Below are positions 11,862 to 25,200 of a stretch of DNA of 64,000 nucleotides, one piece after another. A program made the translations under genes and the position numbers. The notes under the pieces were generated by a model. That model was not told the origin of the DNA. It did no database searches and saw nothing but the letters and a program-made list of their open reading frames with translations. The first letter of the stretch is position 1; the number at the start of each line of letters is the position of its first letter. The DNA comes from Margaritifera margaritifera (lineage: Eukaryota; Mollusca; Bivalvia; Unionida; Margaritiferidae), in contig JAQPZY010001621.1 in the NCBI GenBank assembly GCA_029931535.1, forward strand, positions 682,001 through 746,000, in the 5' to 3' direction.

Positions 11862-12479
11862 CTATATTGACTTGTAATGGCTAAAATATTTTCTAAACAG
11901 AGATGGCTGTGCCTCAAATGACCTCATAAAAATTACCATCAGTTGAACTTACCTGTGCATTAATCCTGCAGATAGCAATCGTGTATTATGGGCTATTTGG
12001 TTCCCAGTTTTTGAAGTTTTTGTTCATGAACAAAGCCTTTTAAAACAGAGAATCAGTCTAGAAATCACCCAGTTCACTTGCACCATCTACCAACAGCAAG
12101 AATAATGGGTGAGATCCATTCAAATAGCGATTCTGTATTGATAAATATACTATGTTGGTTGCCTATATCAAGATTTGTGATTTACTGTCTCCAGATTGCA
12201 TTACTTAGGAAAGTTCACTGTAAACTTTCCTGTAACATTTTTCTCACTATGCCACGTTGCCTTCTTCATACAACTTGTACACCAGCTGAAAATGGAAAGT
12301 AAATAAATCTCATCAGCCACTAAATCAATGTACTTTCAAAAGCTCCATTCTATTTTACAAGAATATTTTACTTCCAACAACAATAGCATATTATCATTAC
12401 CACCATCATCACAACTGCAGTAATGACAATACTGCTGCTCTTTTTCTTACATGCTATTTAATATTATTATGATGTATGA

Positions 12480-12704
12480 AATATATACTGTTTATAATCT
12501 CATTTAATCCGGTCCAAAAGCAAACAACATAGACCCTGATCTGCCATTGCATAATGTGCTGGCAGATCAGGGTCTATGTTGTTTGTTCTACTGATTAGTC
12601 CTTACAAACTACGTAGACCCAGATCTGCTGGCACATTATGCAATGGCAGATCAGGGTCTATGCAGTTTGCAGTTGGTATAAGCTTATACACAATTATATA
12701 TGGT
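12480..12704. mobile_element. double-hairpin MITE, copy 3 (opposite orientation)
   Basis: Same family as 9846-10060, but with the 'aacaaacaacatagaccctg' hairpin first. The left terminus is decayed (tatactgtttataatctcat); the right ends ...atatatggta. The open frames on both strands at 12576-12793 follow from the palindromes and are not genes. Confidence 0.8.
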
Positions 12705-13132
12705 AGTGTATCATTGGTTAAGCAGACAAAAGTGCCATTCATTTTTTCACAAAGAACAGCATAAATACCAACATCTATTCTTTTACTGAACACTTTCCTT
12801 TGAAAATCTATGCTGCATATTTGATATAAAATAGTAAATGCTTGATTTACATTTTGTTAGATGTTGTTTAAAAAAAATAGAACTAAAACATGTCAAGTTC
12901 TATGGATAATTCAGTGTTTTTGCTTGTTGTGCTAGGAGAAAAACATGCTACTTTGAATTAAAGGTCAAAATGAACATATTCTAAGACATCTAATGACTTT
13001 AATCTCATAGGACATGTGCACAGGGGAACAACATATTATAATAATGAACACGTCATCATTTATGAACAACTGTGTGCTCTCAAACTGTTAGGCTGTGGAC
13101 TGCTGTAGTTAATGGTGAAAATAAAGACTTAC

Positions 13133-13276
13133 ACTTTTGAACTTGACAGCCAGGTTGTCTATAAACTGTTCAGAAGTTTTGCCTGCAGGGATGATGGACT
13201 CTATCGGCTTGCCAGGCCTCTCTCTGGAATACTGTGTCTCAAGACCAACAGGGATGTAATCAGTATTCACCTCAAC
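13133..13276 (-). CDS. CCDC17-like exon 13
   Basis: Forty-eight codons, VEVNTDYIPVGLETQYSRER...NLAVKFKS, acceptor tttcttctgtcag, donor gtaagt. If the donor were not used, the frame would stop after about six more codons, so a short retained-intron end is possible. The next downstream exon is uncertain (see 11685-11861). Confidence 0.85.
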
Positions 13277-16200
13277 CTGACAGAAGAAAAATTCCACTTT
13301 ATTCTGTGTTGGACATTCTTGTTCAAAACAAGGTTTTAAGATCTGCTGACTGGGGAAAAATTGTCTATGTTACTGTGTCTTTCAATGGGGTGGCTTAAAC
13401 AAGAATTCTTTGATTAAATAAAAATTAAGTTTAACAATTACTATTGTACGAATTGTAGTAGTAATGTTTAACAGCACATCATGACAATATTGGCTATGTG
13501 ATACTAAAAATGTAAATATAAAAAACTGCCAAAAAAATGGAGGAAGATAAAGCCTTCTAGAAAAACACATTCAGTACTAAATGATAAAAGTTAAAAAGGT
13601 ATGTATGAATGTATGTAGTAGTGATTTTATCATGGTGGGGTTCGAAATTGGAGTCTATACCACATGACCATGAGGCCTACTTCTGTCATACACGTAAAAC
13701 CTTGTTAGCTAAAGCCCATTCAAGATGTTTCCTTGCTGTGCACATCACTGGAATTGTACATTCTATAATTAGAACTGTACCTGGACTTTTTCCTCCTCTC
13801 TCATCAGCAAATAAACTCCATTTTATTCTAAAGTAGTATCACTTTATATATATCAAATATCAGCACAGAAAATCGCAGAATTTGTCAGTAACATTCATCA
13901 AAATAGAGTAAAACAGGACTGCATGTATTACAGTACTGACCATTACATTTCATGCTTTCTTAGCTATGAGGTTTTATGCACCCTTTAAAAAGTGATACCA
14001 TGCATGAAATTGCTCATCTTGTTTTCAAAGTACATGGTGTTGACAGAAAATTTATTATATTTTATCTATATTAAAATAATGGACATTATTTTAAATATAT
14101 TCTTTTTAAATAGATTAGTTTTGAAATCTTAAATTATTCTGTATTTTTTGAGCTGATAATCACTGCTTTAAACAAAATGTGGAGTAAAAAACAGGCTAGG
14201 ACAGGGTCATGGTGTCGTCGCTTAAAAATTGGACATGAAAGCCAGAGTTTTAAAATGACACATAATTTGAATCAGTATAACAATGTAATAAAACAATATC
14301 TATAACCACATGACTCTACACTCAAAACTGTTTGACACACTGATGCCCAAGGTAAAAGAAGTCACCAATACAAGAAATATAGGTCATGGTGACCTACTTC
14401 TGATATGACAGTTCTCTCTAAGTTGGATCCACTTGCTACAATGTAAGACCCAAGATTTTGTAAGTAAATTTAAATAAAAAAACATAACTGAAAAACTGGT
14501 CTGAAGTAAGACAAAATCAAATCTAGGTACGATGGAGAGAGGTGGGCAGACAGATAGGCAGGCAGACAACATTAATACTATATGCCTCTTCATACAAAAA
14601 TGGTTTGTTTTCTCTGAAAGTCAATCATGACAACTTGAATCCCTTACCTTTCACTATATATTGTAATACTAATATAGCAAACATGACAACTTGATTCCCT
14701 TACCTTTTACTATACATTGTAATACTAATATAGCAAACATGACAACTTGAATCCTTTACCTTTCACTATACATTGTAATACTAATATAGCAAACATGACA
14801 ACTTGAATCCCTTATCTTTCACTATACATTGTAATACTAATATAGCAAACATGACAACTTGAATCCCTTACCTTTCACTATACATTGTAATACTAATATA
14901 GCAAACATGACAACTTGAATCCCTTATCTTTCACTATACATTGTTATACTAATATAGCAAACATGACAACTTGAATCCCTTACCTTTCACTATACATTGT
15001 AATACTAATAACTTTAAATTGTTTTAAAAACTTGTGAAACATATCAGGAAAAATTCTTATCAAAGCACACAAGTGAATTTTAATTGCACAATTTCTGCAT
15101 ATGAATATAATCGAATATAAACCTTAAATGCAAAAACCCTAACCTGCTGTCTACATAAAACAAACCTTAAACACTTTAACCTCAAATATTTTGCCATAAA
15201 TTGTAACAAAAAAATGGCAAAACAAAGAAAAGTAACCAACAGTATCAGGTGCATGCTATTTAACACACACAAGTGAAATTTAAATGATATAGTTCCTTTA
15301 ATCTCAAACTTTTCACTACAAATTACATAAAATTTGCTCATACTTATACAAAGGTAACCAATAACATCAGGCATATGCTAATCAACATACCAACAAAAAA
15401 ATGTAAAATGTATAATTGCTTCCTATGAGCCTTAAATAAAGCCTTGAATAAAAACTTTAACCTGCTGTCTACATAGAACAAGCCATAAATGCAAATTTTA
15501 ACCTCAAAATTTTCCACATAAATTGGTAAAAGATCAATAAAACTGTACAAAAAGTATTAAATAAGATCAAGCATATACTAATGAACACACAGCTGCAGTG
15601 AAATTTAAATTATAGTTCCTTCATATGCACACAGACAACTAATTCAATTCCCGTAGACTGTAATAGGCTTCTTAAAAAAAAATTCATTAATTTTTTTCTG
15701 GTAATTATTTTCGGTTAATCAATGACCTTCATGTTTTTAAATACTGTATTTAATATACAATCACACATAGGCTGGTTTTATAGCTCATAAAAAAATTAGC
15801 TGCCTGTGACCTAAAAATCAAATTTTACTTTCATGATAATTATTCAGAGTCAACAGCGCTTCTCCTAGTTTTCATTTTTTTTCTCATTTCTCCCGCTGGT
15901 TGTAGGGGCGCCACTGATGACTTTGCAACAATCTCTCTCCATTTCGCCCTGTTCTCCACTGCTCTTTGGGACTTTGCAAAGTCCATGCCTGTCCACTCTT
16001 TGATATTGTCTTCCCATCTCTTCTTCTGTCTGCCTTGTTTTCTCTTTCCTCTCACTGTGCCCTGCATGATTGTCTTTGACAGGCCAGTTGAGTGTGAGAC
16101 GTGACCATACCATCTTAGTTTGCATTTCTTTACAGTGGTGAGCAGATCTTCATAAGGTCCAATTGCGCCTTGCATTTTAGTGCGCACCTCTGCATTAGAG

Positions 16201-19200
16201 ACATGGTCTAAGTATGAGATTTTCAGGATCCTTCGATAACATCTCATCTCTAAGGCATGGATTCTTCTCTCTATTTCTGCTGTTAGGGTCCATGTCTCAC
16301 ATGCATATAGGAATATGGACATGACGAGGGAGCGCATAAGCGTGATCTTGGACCCAAGCGTGATGTTGCTGTCTTTCCAAATAGGCTTCAGCCTAGCCAG
16401 AGCAGCTGTTGTCTGCGCAATCCTGGAAAGAACCTCAGGTTTTGAACCTTCATCAGAGGCGATAGCACCTAGGTACTTGCAGCTTGTTACTGTGCCCAGC
16501 TTCTGTCCATTCACTCTTACTTCCTTTTGGATGCCACTCGGGTTTTTTGTCATTAGGTTTGTCTTTTCAGCGTTGATCTCCATCCCATATCTTAGTGATG
16601 CTTGATTGAGACGGTTCACTAAGGTTTCCATTTCTTCTTCATCTCCTGCTAAGCCATCGATATCATCAGCGAAGCGCAGGTTGGTGATTGTTCTGCCTCC
16701 AACACTGACACTGCCCTCATGGTCTTCCAAGGCGTCGGACATGATCCTTTCCAGGTAGATGTTGAAGAGAGTGGGTGAGAGAAGGTACCCCTGTCTGACT
16801 CCGACTGTGGTTCTGAACCAGTCTCCTATGTTGCCATTGACGAGAACTGTACTAGTCACCTTGTCATACAGGGTTTCGATAGTGGGGATTAGTTTTGCGT
16901 TTATGTTGTATATCTGCATGGTGGCCCACAAGGCTGCATGCCATACCTTGTCGAAAGCCTTCTTGAAGTCAATGAAGACATGATAGAGGTTCTGTTGATG
17001 CTGGAGATATTTTTCACAGAGGATTCGGAGATTGAAAATCTGTTCTGTAGTGCTACGTCCTGCTCTGAAACCTGCCTGTTCTTCTGCAATGATGTGCTCT
17101 GCTTGGGGTTTCAGTCTATTGAGGATGATCTTAAGCATAACCTTGCTTGGGTGACTGATGAGACTGATTGTTTGGTAGTTCTGGCACAGTTGTAGATTCC
17201 CTTTTTTAGGAAGAGTCTTGATCAGAGACTGGGTCCATGGGGTGGGCCATTCTCCTGTTTGCCAGATTTGGTTGCAGATTGTTGTGAGGACATCTATCAT
17301 GATGTTCCTCCTGCTTTAACAAGTTCTGCTGGTAGACTGTAATAGGCTTCTTCCTAGTAACCTCTTGCAAAAGCATAGTTGCCTCACACGTACTGTTTTG
17401 AAGATATTGACAAATTTTTTTTCAATTTGGCAGCCCACCGTAATGAAAAATTGATAACATTTTTTTACAAAAGAATAAAAGTTCTCTCTGAAACTTCTTG
17501 ATGCATACAAAACATCTTTTGATTCCTATGTAGATATACTGTAGTGTATATCCTAAGCTAAAAGAATTTCAATGCACAATGTAACACAAATGTAACAATG
17601 GGGATTGTTACATAGGCTTAGATATCTTCAAAATGTTTGCTTTTCTAAAAACATTACTCAACATCATTGAATGTGCTTACATAAAAGGCATGCATGTACA
17701 GCGATTGCCACAGAGAAGGGAAGTAAATCTTGGAAACCACTTCTTCTTCTACACTGACTTTAATTTTCACCATTTTTGAGAGACCAAGCGGTCCCTTGAA
17801 GTGTTAATGAAATCCCAAGTTATATATTTTATCATTTATCAAAGGAACCTAATTCTGTGACCATTTGTTTCATTGTACCAGAGACGGAGAGAGGGCTACC
17901 CATAATAAAATCAGTCAAATAGTTAAAAAAAATTCTACATTAATTTCCAAGTTACAGAAGCATTGTACAAAATTTAACAGATAGTAATGATGTAACCTCG
18001 TTTAGTGGTCCATGTTTTTTCCCTAACCTTTAATAATTGCTGCTGAGAAAATGTATTACACAGCAATTTATGAAGCTATACTTGGATACCTGTTTTTAAA
18101 TCCTGCGTAACTTAAAATTGGTACTCTTAAGTAAATATGTCTACAACTTACACAACAGACACCCTATTCCTAAAATTAAAAATTCACCCAAACTGGCTGA
18201 TAAAATGGGTGAGAAAGGGTCTGGGCATATTCTATCTGGGTCCTTTTCCACCAGGTGTATTTATTGCTTATGCATAGACAACTGAATTAAAACTCAATTC
18301 CCATAGACTGTAATGTTAATATTTGGCCAATTACTATATTTTTGTGGTTAGCCCAGCTAATGATGCTTAGATCCTATGAATGATCTATCCAAGAGGAATT
18401 AAAAAAAAAAAAGATGAATATGATATGCTGCTCAGCTCATTTTTGAGAAAAATTCATTTGTAGGTGCTCACTATAAAAATCTGGCCCAGTGAGATCTCCC
18501 AATTTACATCCAACAGCGCCTGTGCTGTGATGGCCATAAAATGAAAATTGTTTTACTTTTGTGGTAAGATTGGCAAATGGCACCTTACATCCTATGAATG
18601 AGCAATCCAAGAGAAAACTTTAAAAATGATGAAAATGATATGCCTTCTGGCTCATTTTTGAGAAAAATTCCATATTAAGTGCCCACTATAAAAAATTAAG
18701 CCTGGTGAGATCTCCCCATTTACATCCAGTAGTGTCTGTGCTGTGACGGCAATAAAATGAAAAAGGTTTTCTGTTCAAGTCTACTAATGTGTACAATTTA
18801 CCAATAGGTAGGTTTCTTTTCAAAAATTAGTTTAATTTTTTTCCAGTATTTATTTTCAGCCAATCAGCAACCTTCATTCTTTTAAGTATAGCATTTAATA
18901 TACTACCACGCACAGCTCAAAAAATAATTACTTGCCTGTGCCCATATGGGTTATAATCAAAATCTCAAACACAAACTTTAACCTACTGTCTACATCCGCT
19001 TGCCACCAGGGTCATAGCATAAGATTTCCTGTACTTTATACTACATTACAGTCCTGGTTACTGTTAATTCTTTAATTTTAGTTTGAATAAATTTTCATGG
19101 TTGTGCAAAAAATTACACTTTGATCTGTACTTAACTTCATGGCTTCGGGAAGGAATCTTCTTGTTTCCACAGAAGAATTACTGTTCATTGGGTTTTAAAT

Positions 19201-22200
19201 TCATGGTTTGTGGCAAGCATGAAATCCACAAAAATTCATACCCCATAAAAAATAGTGACTTCACTGTATCTTTTTTTCAAATAAAATTTTGCTGCCTCCA
19301 ATTAAGATGTGTTTACTTGCCTGCCCAATTTAAGTTATGCCATTGCACTGCATGTTCTATTCAGACAAAATCCCTTTGTGTCAATCTCATAATTAAATTG
19401 GAACATTAAGTACATAAATAACCAAAGACATCTAGAAAATGTATCCTTCAAGATGTCTTTTGGTTGAATTAAAATTGACAATTATTGAGGAGACAAACGT
19501 TTACATTTAAATTATTCCTAAAATATGAATAAACAAAAATACAAAATAAATGACACAAAAATATAAAAACATGCAATCAAAATAAAAAACTATATGAAGC
19601 ATGCCATCTGCTCAGCCTACAGGTAAATACCATATAAAAATAAAAGCTAATTTTTGGAGAATCAGGATATGACAGCTTAGGACTATAATTAATGTTAAGG
19701 CAACATATAAAGAATAAAAATTACACGCAAAGTTATAAATAGTTCTTTCCCAAGGTTCAACCTGATCAAATCTTTGAGCACAGAACTGAAAGTTAGGCCC
19801 AAACTTCATAACTATTGACATTCTGAAGCTTTGATAAAAAAAGAGAGAATGTTCATGATTTTGGAAAATATGGACCATTTTATTAAAAATGTTCAGAATT
19901 ATGTATACTTTCCATAATCTAGATGCATTCAGTCTTATATCTAATTTTGGGATTTGTATCTTAAGTTTACTGTTCTTTCCCAAAAAGTTTCAACAAAAAA
20001 GGGTCTGAGGAACAATTCATCTTACCAGTTTGCTGTTGGATATATCTGATACCAGTTCATCATCTCTACGAGCATCTGCCAGTCGCACAAAAATGGAAGA
20101 CCCCTCCAGTAAATGAATCTAAAATTCAGAATAGTGAAAAGTATTCAAAGTTTGTGATGCAAGTTACTATCAAACAAATCGAGGACACATGACTATGGCA
20201 TAATTTTGACCTTTTGAGGCAGAGGACTCAGAGAGTCAGTTTATGAGAGACTAGTCTGAAAGACTCAGAGAGTCAGTTTATGAGAGACTAGTCTGAAAGA
20301 CTCAGAGAGTCAGTTTATGAGAGACTAGTCTGAAAGACTCAGAGAGTCGGTTTATGAGAGACTAGTCTGAAAGACTCAGAGTCAGTTTATGAGAGACTAG
20401 TCTGAAAGACTCAGAGAGTCAGTTTATGAGAGACTAGTCTGAAAGACTCAGAGAGTCAGTTTATGAGAGACTAGTCTGAAAGAGTTATTTGTGAGTGGGA
20501 ATAAGAAGATACCTCTGCTTTTGTGACTTGAGTATCTTTAAAAGTGTTAAGTTACCTGCAGCAAGTAGGTCACAGTTTAATCTCAAGATTCAACTACAAT
20601 GTACATTTGGTGGCAATATGTTTAAAGATATTGAAATCAGACACCATATTTTAGCATTGTTTAATTAAAATCTAGCCTTCTTTTGGAGGGATAATATCGA
20701 CCGATAATAAACCACACAGTAATTCATTTTTATATATAAGAAAGTCATTTCATATATTTGGATTATGAATTAGATATCTAAACTTTTGAAGAGGAGAATG
20801 TCTGCCATTTTGTTTCACGCAGTAGTGTATTGCTAGTTATGTGACTTGTGGCCCGCTTGTAAATCACGTGATCTAGTTATGACCTTGTTTGAGTTCTTAC
20901 ACCCTGCTCGAATGATTTTTAACAAAAATACTGGATTTTATACCTTGATAATTGACCAATCACATTCCTAGAGTTTTATTTATGAGGTAATAATAGAAGT
21001 TACAGCCCAGACAGGAAGAATGGAACAATTTATAAGATATTTTGAATAAATCATTGAAAGTAGGTCACACTGACCCAGTTTTGGTGTGTTACATGCATCC
21101 ATCCTAAGATGCACCCTCAGAGGAAGTTTAGTGGCAAGAGGTGAAAAATGTTGGCATTATAGCAGACATATTTTTATATTTGTAACCAATTAATAAATAA
21201 TGAAAGTGGGTCACAGCAACTCAGTTTTGGTGCATGACATGTCTTCAACCAAGATGCACTCGTAGTGTAAGTTTGGTATCAATTGGTGTCATAGTATCAC
21301 TTAGACTGGTTCAGGAATTTAATTGCCATTATTTGTACTCTGATGATAGGTATGATGGCCAAACTGCCCAAAATGGGGTTATCAAAGGGGAAAAATGCCA
21401 CTGAAAAAAACTGAGATTACAAGAACTTCCAAAACTCATGTGTCAGAGATGTTTACTGCTTTATCACAAAAAAATTGTAAACCCAGTTTAGTTTACTGGA
21501 AAAGGAAAAAACGAAAATAACCCATATACATATTTCAAGACTTTATATCACACAAGTTAATCTACTTAAGTGCTAAATGGAATTGATGCATACATGTGAA
21601 CCTCCCGGCCAGGAGGGTTTTCTTCTCAATATGAGGGATGTCTCCTATTTCTTCTGTCACTAATTGTGCATACTCGAAATTATTTATTACAAAAATTCTG
21701 GAGCAAATTATTTCATTTTTTTCTCACACCCTGCTTCCAATGTAGTACATGTATGTTTACAGTAAAGAATTCCTGTGATCACATGACTGTGAACTGGCTT
21801 ACCACATGACACTTAAATTGCTAATTTGATCAACAATAACTTAAAAGTAATTATCAGTAGTAATTCAGAAAGGATTAAAGATGTAATGGATTAGGGCTGG
21901 ATTACAAAAGAGCTCAAGCAGCATAAAACAATTAACATTACTTGGATTCTTTTGGCAGTGTTGGTTTGGCTTCGGTGTTTACAGTTTATCAAGATGGATT
22001 ATACTATGTGTGATCAGAAGTAATTCAGAAATGATTAAAGATGTTTGTGGATTATGGTTGGATTAGAATTACTAAAGAGCTAAAGTGGCATAAAACAGGT
22101 TGATTTGGCTTGGGTATTTAAAATTTGTCGAGATATCTAAGCGTGCGTTATCTCCCAATGCTAAAACACCAAAATCGAATATCACATGAAATTCAATAAT

Positions 22201-25200
22201 GGATGGAAACAGGATTTTCAGTAACTGGAATCAAGTCCAAAGGCACATATGTATATGCATTCTGCCATTCCTGTAAAGTCTTTTTTAATAAGAACTTCCC
22301 AAATTCAACCCTGGTAGCACCAATCTTGAGAAGTTCTGTTAGTCAGTCTGTACTAACATTGCCACATTCCAATGCAGACACTGAGGAAAATTCAGGCTGA
22401 CTCCAGAGGAAACCTGGATCCAGTAAGGATACATCATCTACTAAGTGTTGAGATCAACAATGATGATGACTGGCACAAATATAATCCAGTCAATAATCTA
22501 CTAATAAAGGTTAAAAATGTTTATGCTACATACAAGGACAGTATGAAAAGCAACACGTTACTGTGAAAGGACTGATGTGACAAGATCAATAGTTGTCATT
22601 TGTCTATTTGCATGCTAAATATCAGGTCAATGAAAATCCTCCTGATTTAAACTCCTGACTATATTTTGCAAATCTCCTGATCTGTCCTAAGCTGACCTCT
22701 CTCTTCTGTCACATGTATGGTGATGTGCATGACTGCTTTGTCCCCCTCTGTATGATCTCTATTAGTAAATATAAAAGAAGCCTGCAATAAATGTTGGCTT
22801 GATGTAATGCTGATGACTAGTGATTTTACAGTTATCAAAGTGAGTCATTAGTTAATTTTGTCAATTGTCTCAAGATGAAAGGTTGTTTTTCTGTTTTCAT
22901 TACCTTTAACTAGCTCGCTGCTTGCTTTTTTTTAGGGAACTGCTTCATCACAAGTTGTGGAGCATGTCACCTGTTTTTATTGCTGCCTATTGACAACACC
23001 TTCTTTTAGTCCATGTGATAATTAGGGTAATCAAACCAGTTCCATGGCCAGATGACTGACTACTCAATCACCAGCTTTTAAGTACAGTAAAACATTAATT
23101 AGCTTATGTTCCAACTTGAATTTTTTATTTTCGCTGGCTTTAACAAAACTTGCTTGGTGTCCAGAATTGTTTTGTACTATGTAAAACTATTAAAAATTTC
23201 TAAAATATGCTGTCCGGAAAATTGGGGTCTCCAGTTATTTAGGTTAATTACAGAAATGTGACATGATATTTATGTTACTATGTGTCAGTCTATGGTGTTA
23301 TTTCACAGTGATGTACAATTTTGTGACATGGTAATATATGGCTATGTGAATAATATATATATATATATATATATGTTATTATGTGTCAATGTTTGAAGTT
23401 ATTTCAGTGATGTACAAGTTTGGTGACATGATATTATATTGCTATGTAACATGATATTTATGTTTGGTGTTACATCCCAGTGATGTACAATTTTGTGACA
23501 TGATATTATATTGCTATGTGACATAATATTTATGTTACTATGTGTCAATGTTTGGTGTTATTTCACAGCAATATATGATATATGTGACATAATATTATGT
23601 TACTATGTGACATGATATTTGTTACTATGTGACATATTTATGTTACTATGTGTCAATGTTTGGTGTTATTTCACAATGATGTACAATTTTGTGACATGAT
23701 ATTATGTTACAAGATATATATACTATTTGTAAATGTTGGATATTATTTCATAGTGATGTATGATTTTTGTAACATAATATTATGTTACTATGTGACATGA
23801 TATTTATGTTACTATGTGTCAATGTTTGATATTATTTCACAGTGATCGACAATTGTTGTGACATGATCTTATGACACTAATCACTAAGCTTACACTATTG
23901 TTTCTGATGTTCCTCTCCATCCACTCCTTGCATGGTTCCCTGACCAGCTGCTTCAGCATCTGCTGGGTGGGTGACCCAGCAAACAGGGGAAGCTGGTAGG
24001 CCTTGGTGTTGGCATACTTTTCTGTGAACACCTGCATCACTGTCCATGCCTGCAAGGGAATTGGGTATCTCTTTATTGGAGGTTCTTATATTGGTGTTGA
24101 TTAGATACAACATTTATTAAAGTCAATTTAAACATGGTCAAATAGGTATACCCTTTCAGTTTTATAAAAAAAAAAGAATTTAACAAATTAAAAATGATAA
24201 CTACAAACCTTCACAACATCAGAAAGTAATTTATATTTAGCAGGTAATTTCAGTTAGAAGTATAATTTATAACAGATCATGGAAGATGAAGAAATTCATG
24301 CACAAATTGGCCATTTTTCAAGTCATTGTAGTAATTTTCTGCTAGGTATTATTGGTATGACTGGTATTAGGCTCTCCTTTGCACACAAAAATTCATTGCA
24401 GGGGGGTGGGGTGAACTCATAGAAGTATATCATTGTACCATTATTTACCCACAATGCCTTGCAGAAAATTACCCAGAATGACTTGTAAAAATGGACAATT
24501 TGTATAGGAATTTCTGAATCTACCATTATCTACTATAAATTATACTGCTATATGTACTTGACATTCATTAATCTGCTCATAACAACTGAGCTTTAGTGTT
24601 GTTAAGGTTCTTTTGTGTTGTCAAGGTTTGTAGTTATCATTTTTGATTTGGTGAAGTATTTTTTCAGAAAACTGGAAGAACATACATATTTGACCGTGTT
24701 GAAATGGACTTTAACAAGCTGAATGTTCAGTCAATAGCATACTGTATTATTCAATGAGTTTCATAATTTCTGTGTTTAATGAACACAAATTTTAAATTAC
24801 TGGTATATTTATCACATAACTGCAAACACTCATCTTTACCATACTTGATGTTACCATGTAACCCTGCTAACTGTTGTGTCACAGTGTGTCATACAATATA
24901 TATGACATGATGTGATGACTAATAATTACAATAATAAAGTGATGAATATGCAATAATACAAACAAATATGGTCATTTCAAAAATACCATGCTGCTGCAAA
25001 TAGAATTTTAGAATCTAGAGAGACAAAGGTAAACAGTTTGTGATTCCACCTTGTTGCAAAAAGGTCTATCACTGGACACCCCCAAAGCGTGCAAATCCAA
25101 TGAAAGACCGATTGATGAATGGACCCCTCAGTATGAAGGATCTGACTGCTTCTTGACAGCGAGTCAGCTAGGACACTGAGCTTGCTGGGAATGTGTCTGA

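Noticed and set aside
12576..12793. Overlapping 62- and 63-codon frames on both strands
   Set aside because: They are produced by the palindromic MITE at 12480-12704; the near-identical frame at 39615-39800 is another copy.
15865..16125. Second minus frame within the LINE
   Set aside because: It is a shadow of the reverse-transcriptase frame at 15840-17300.
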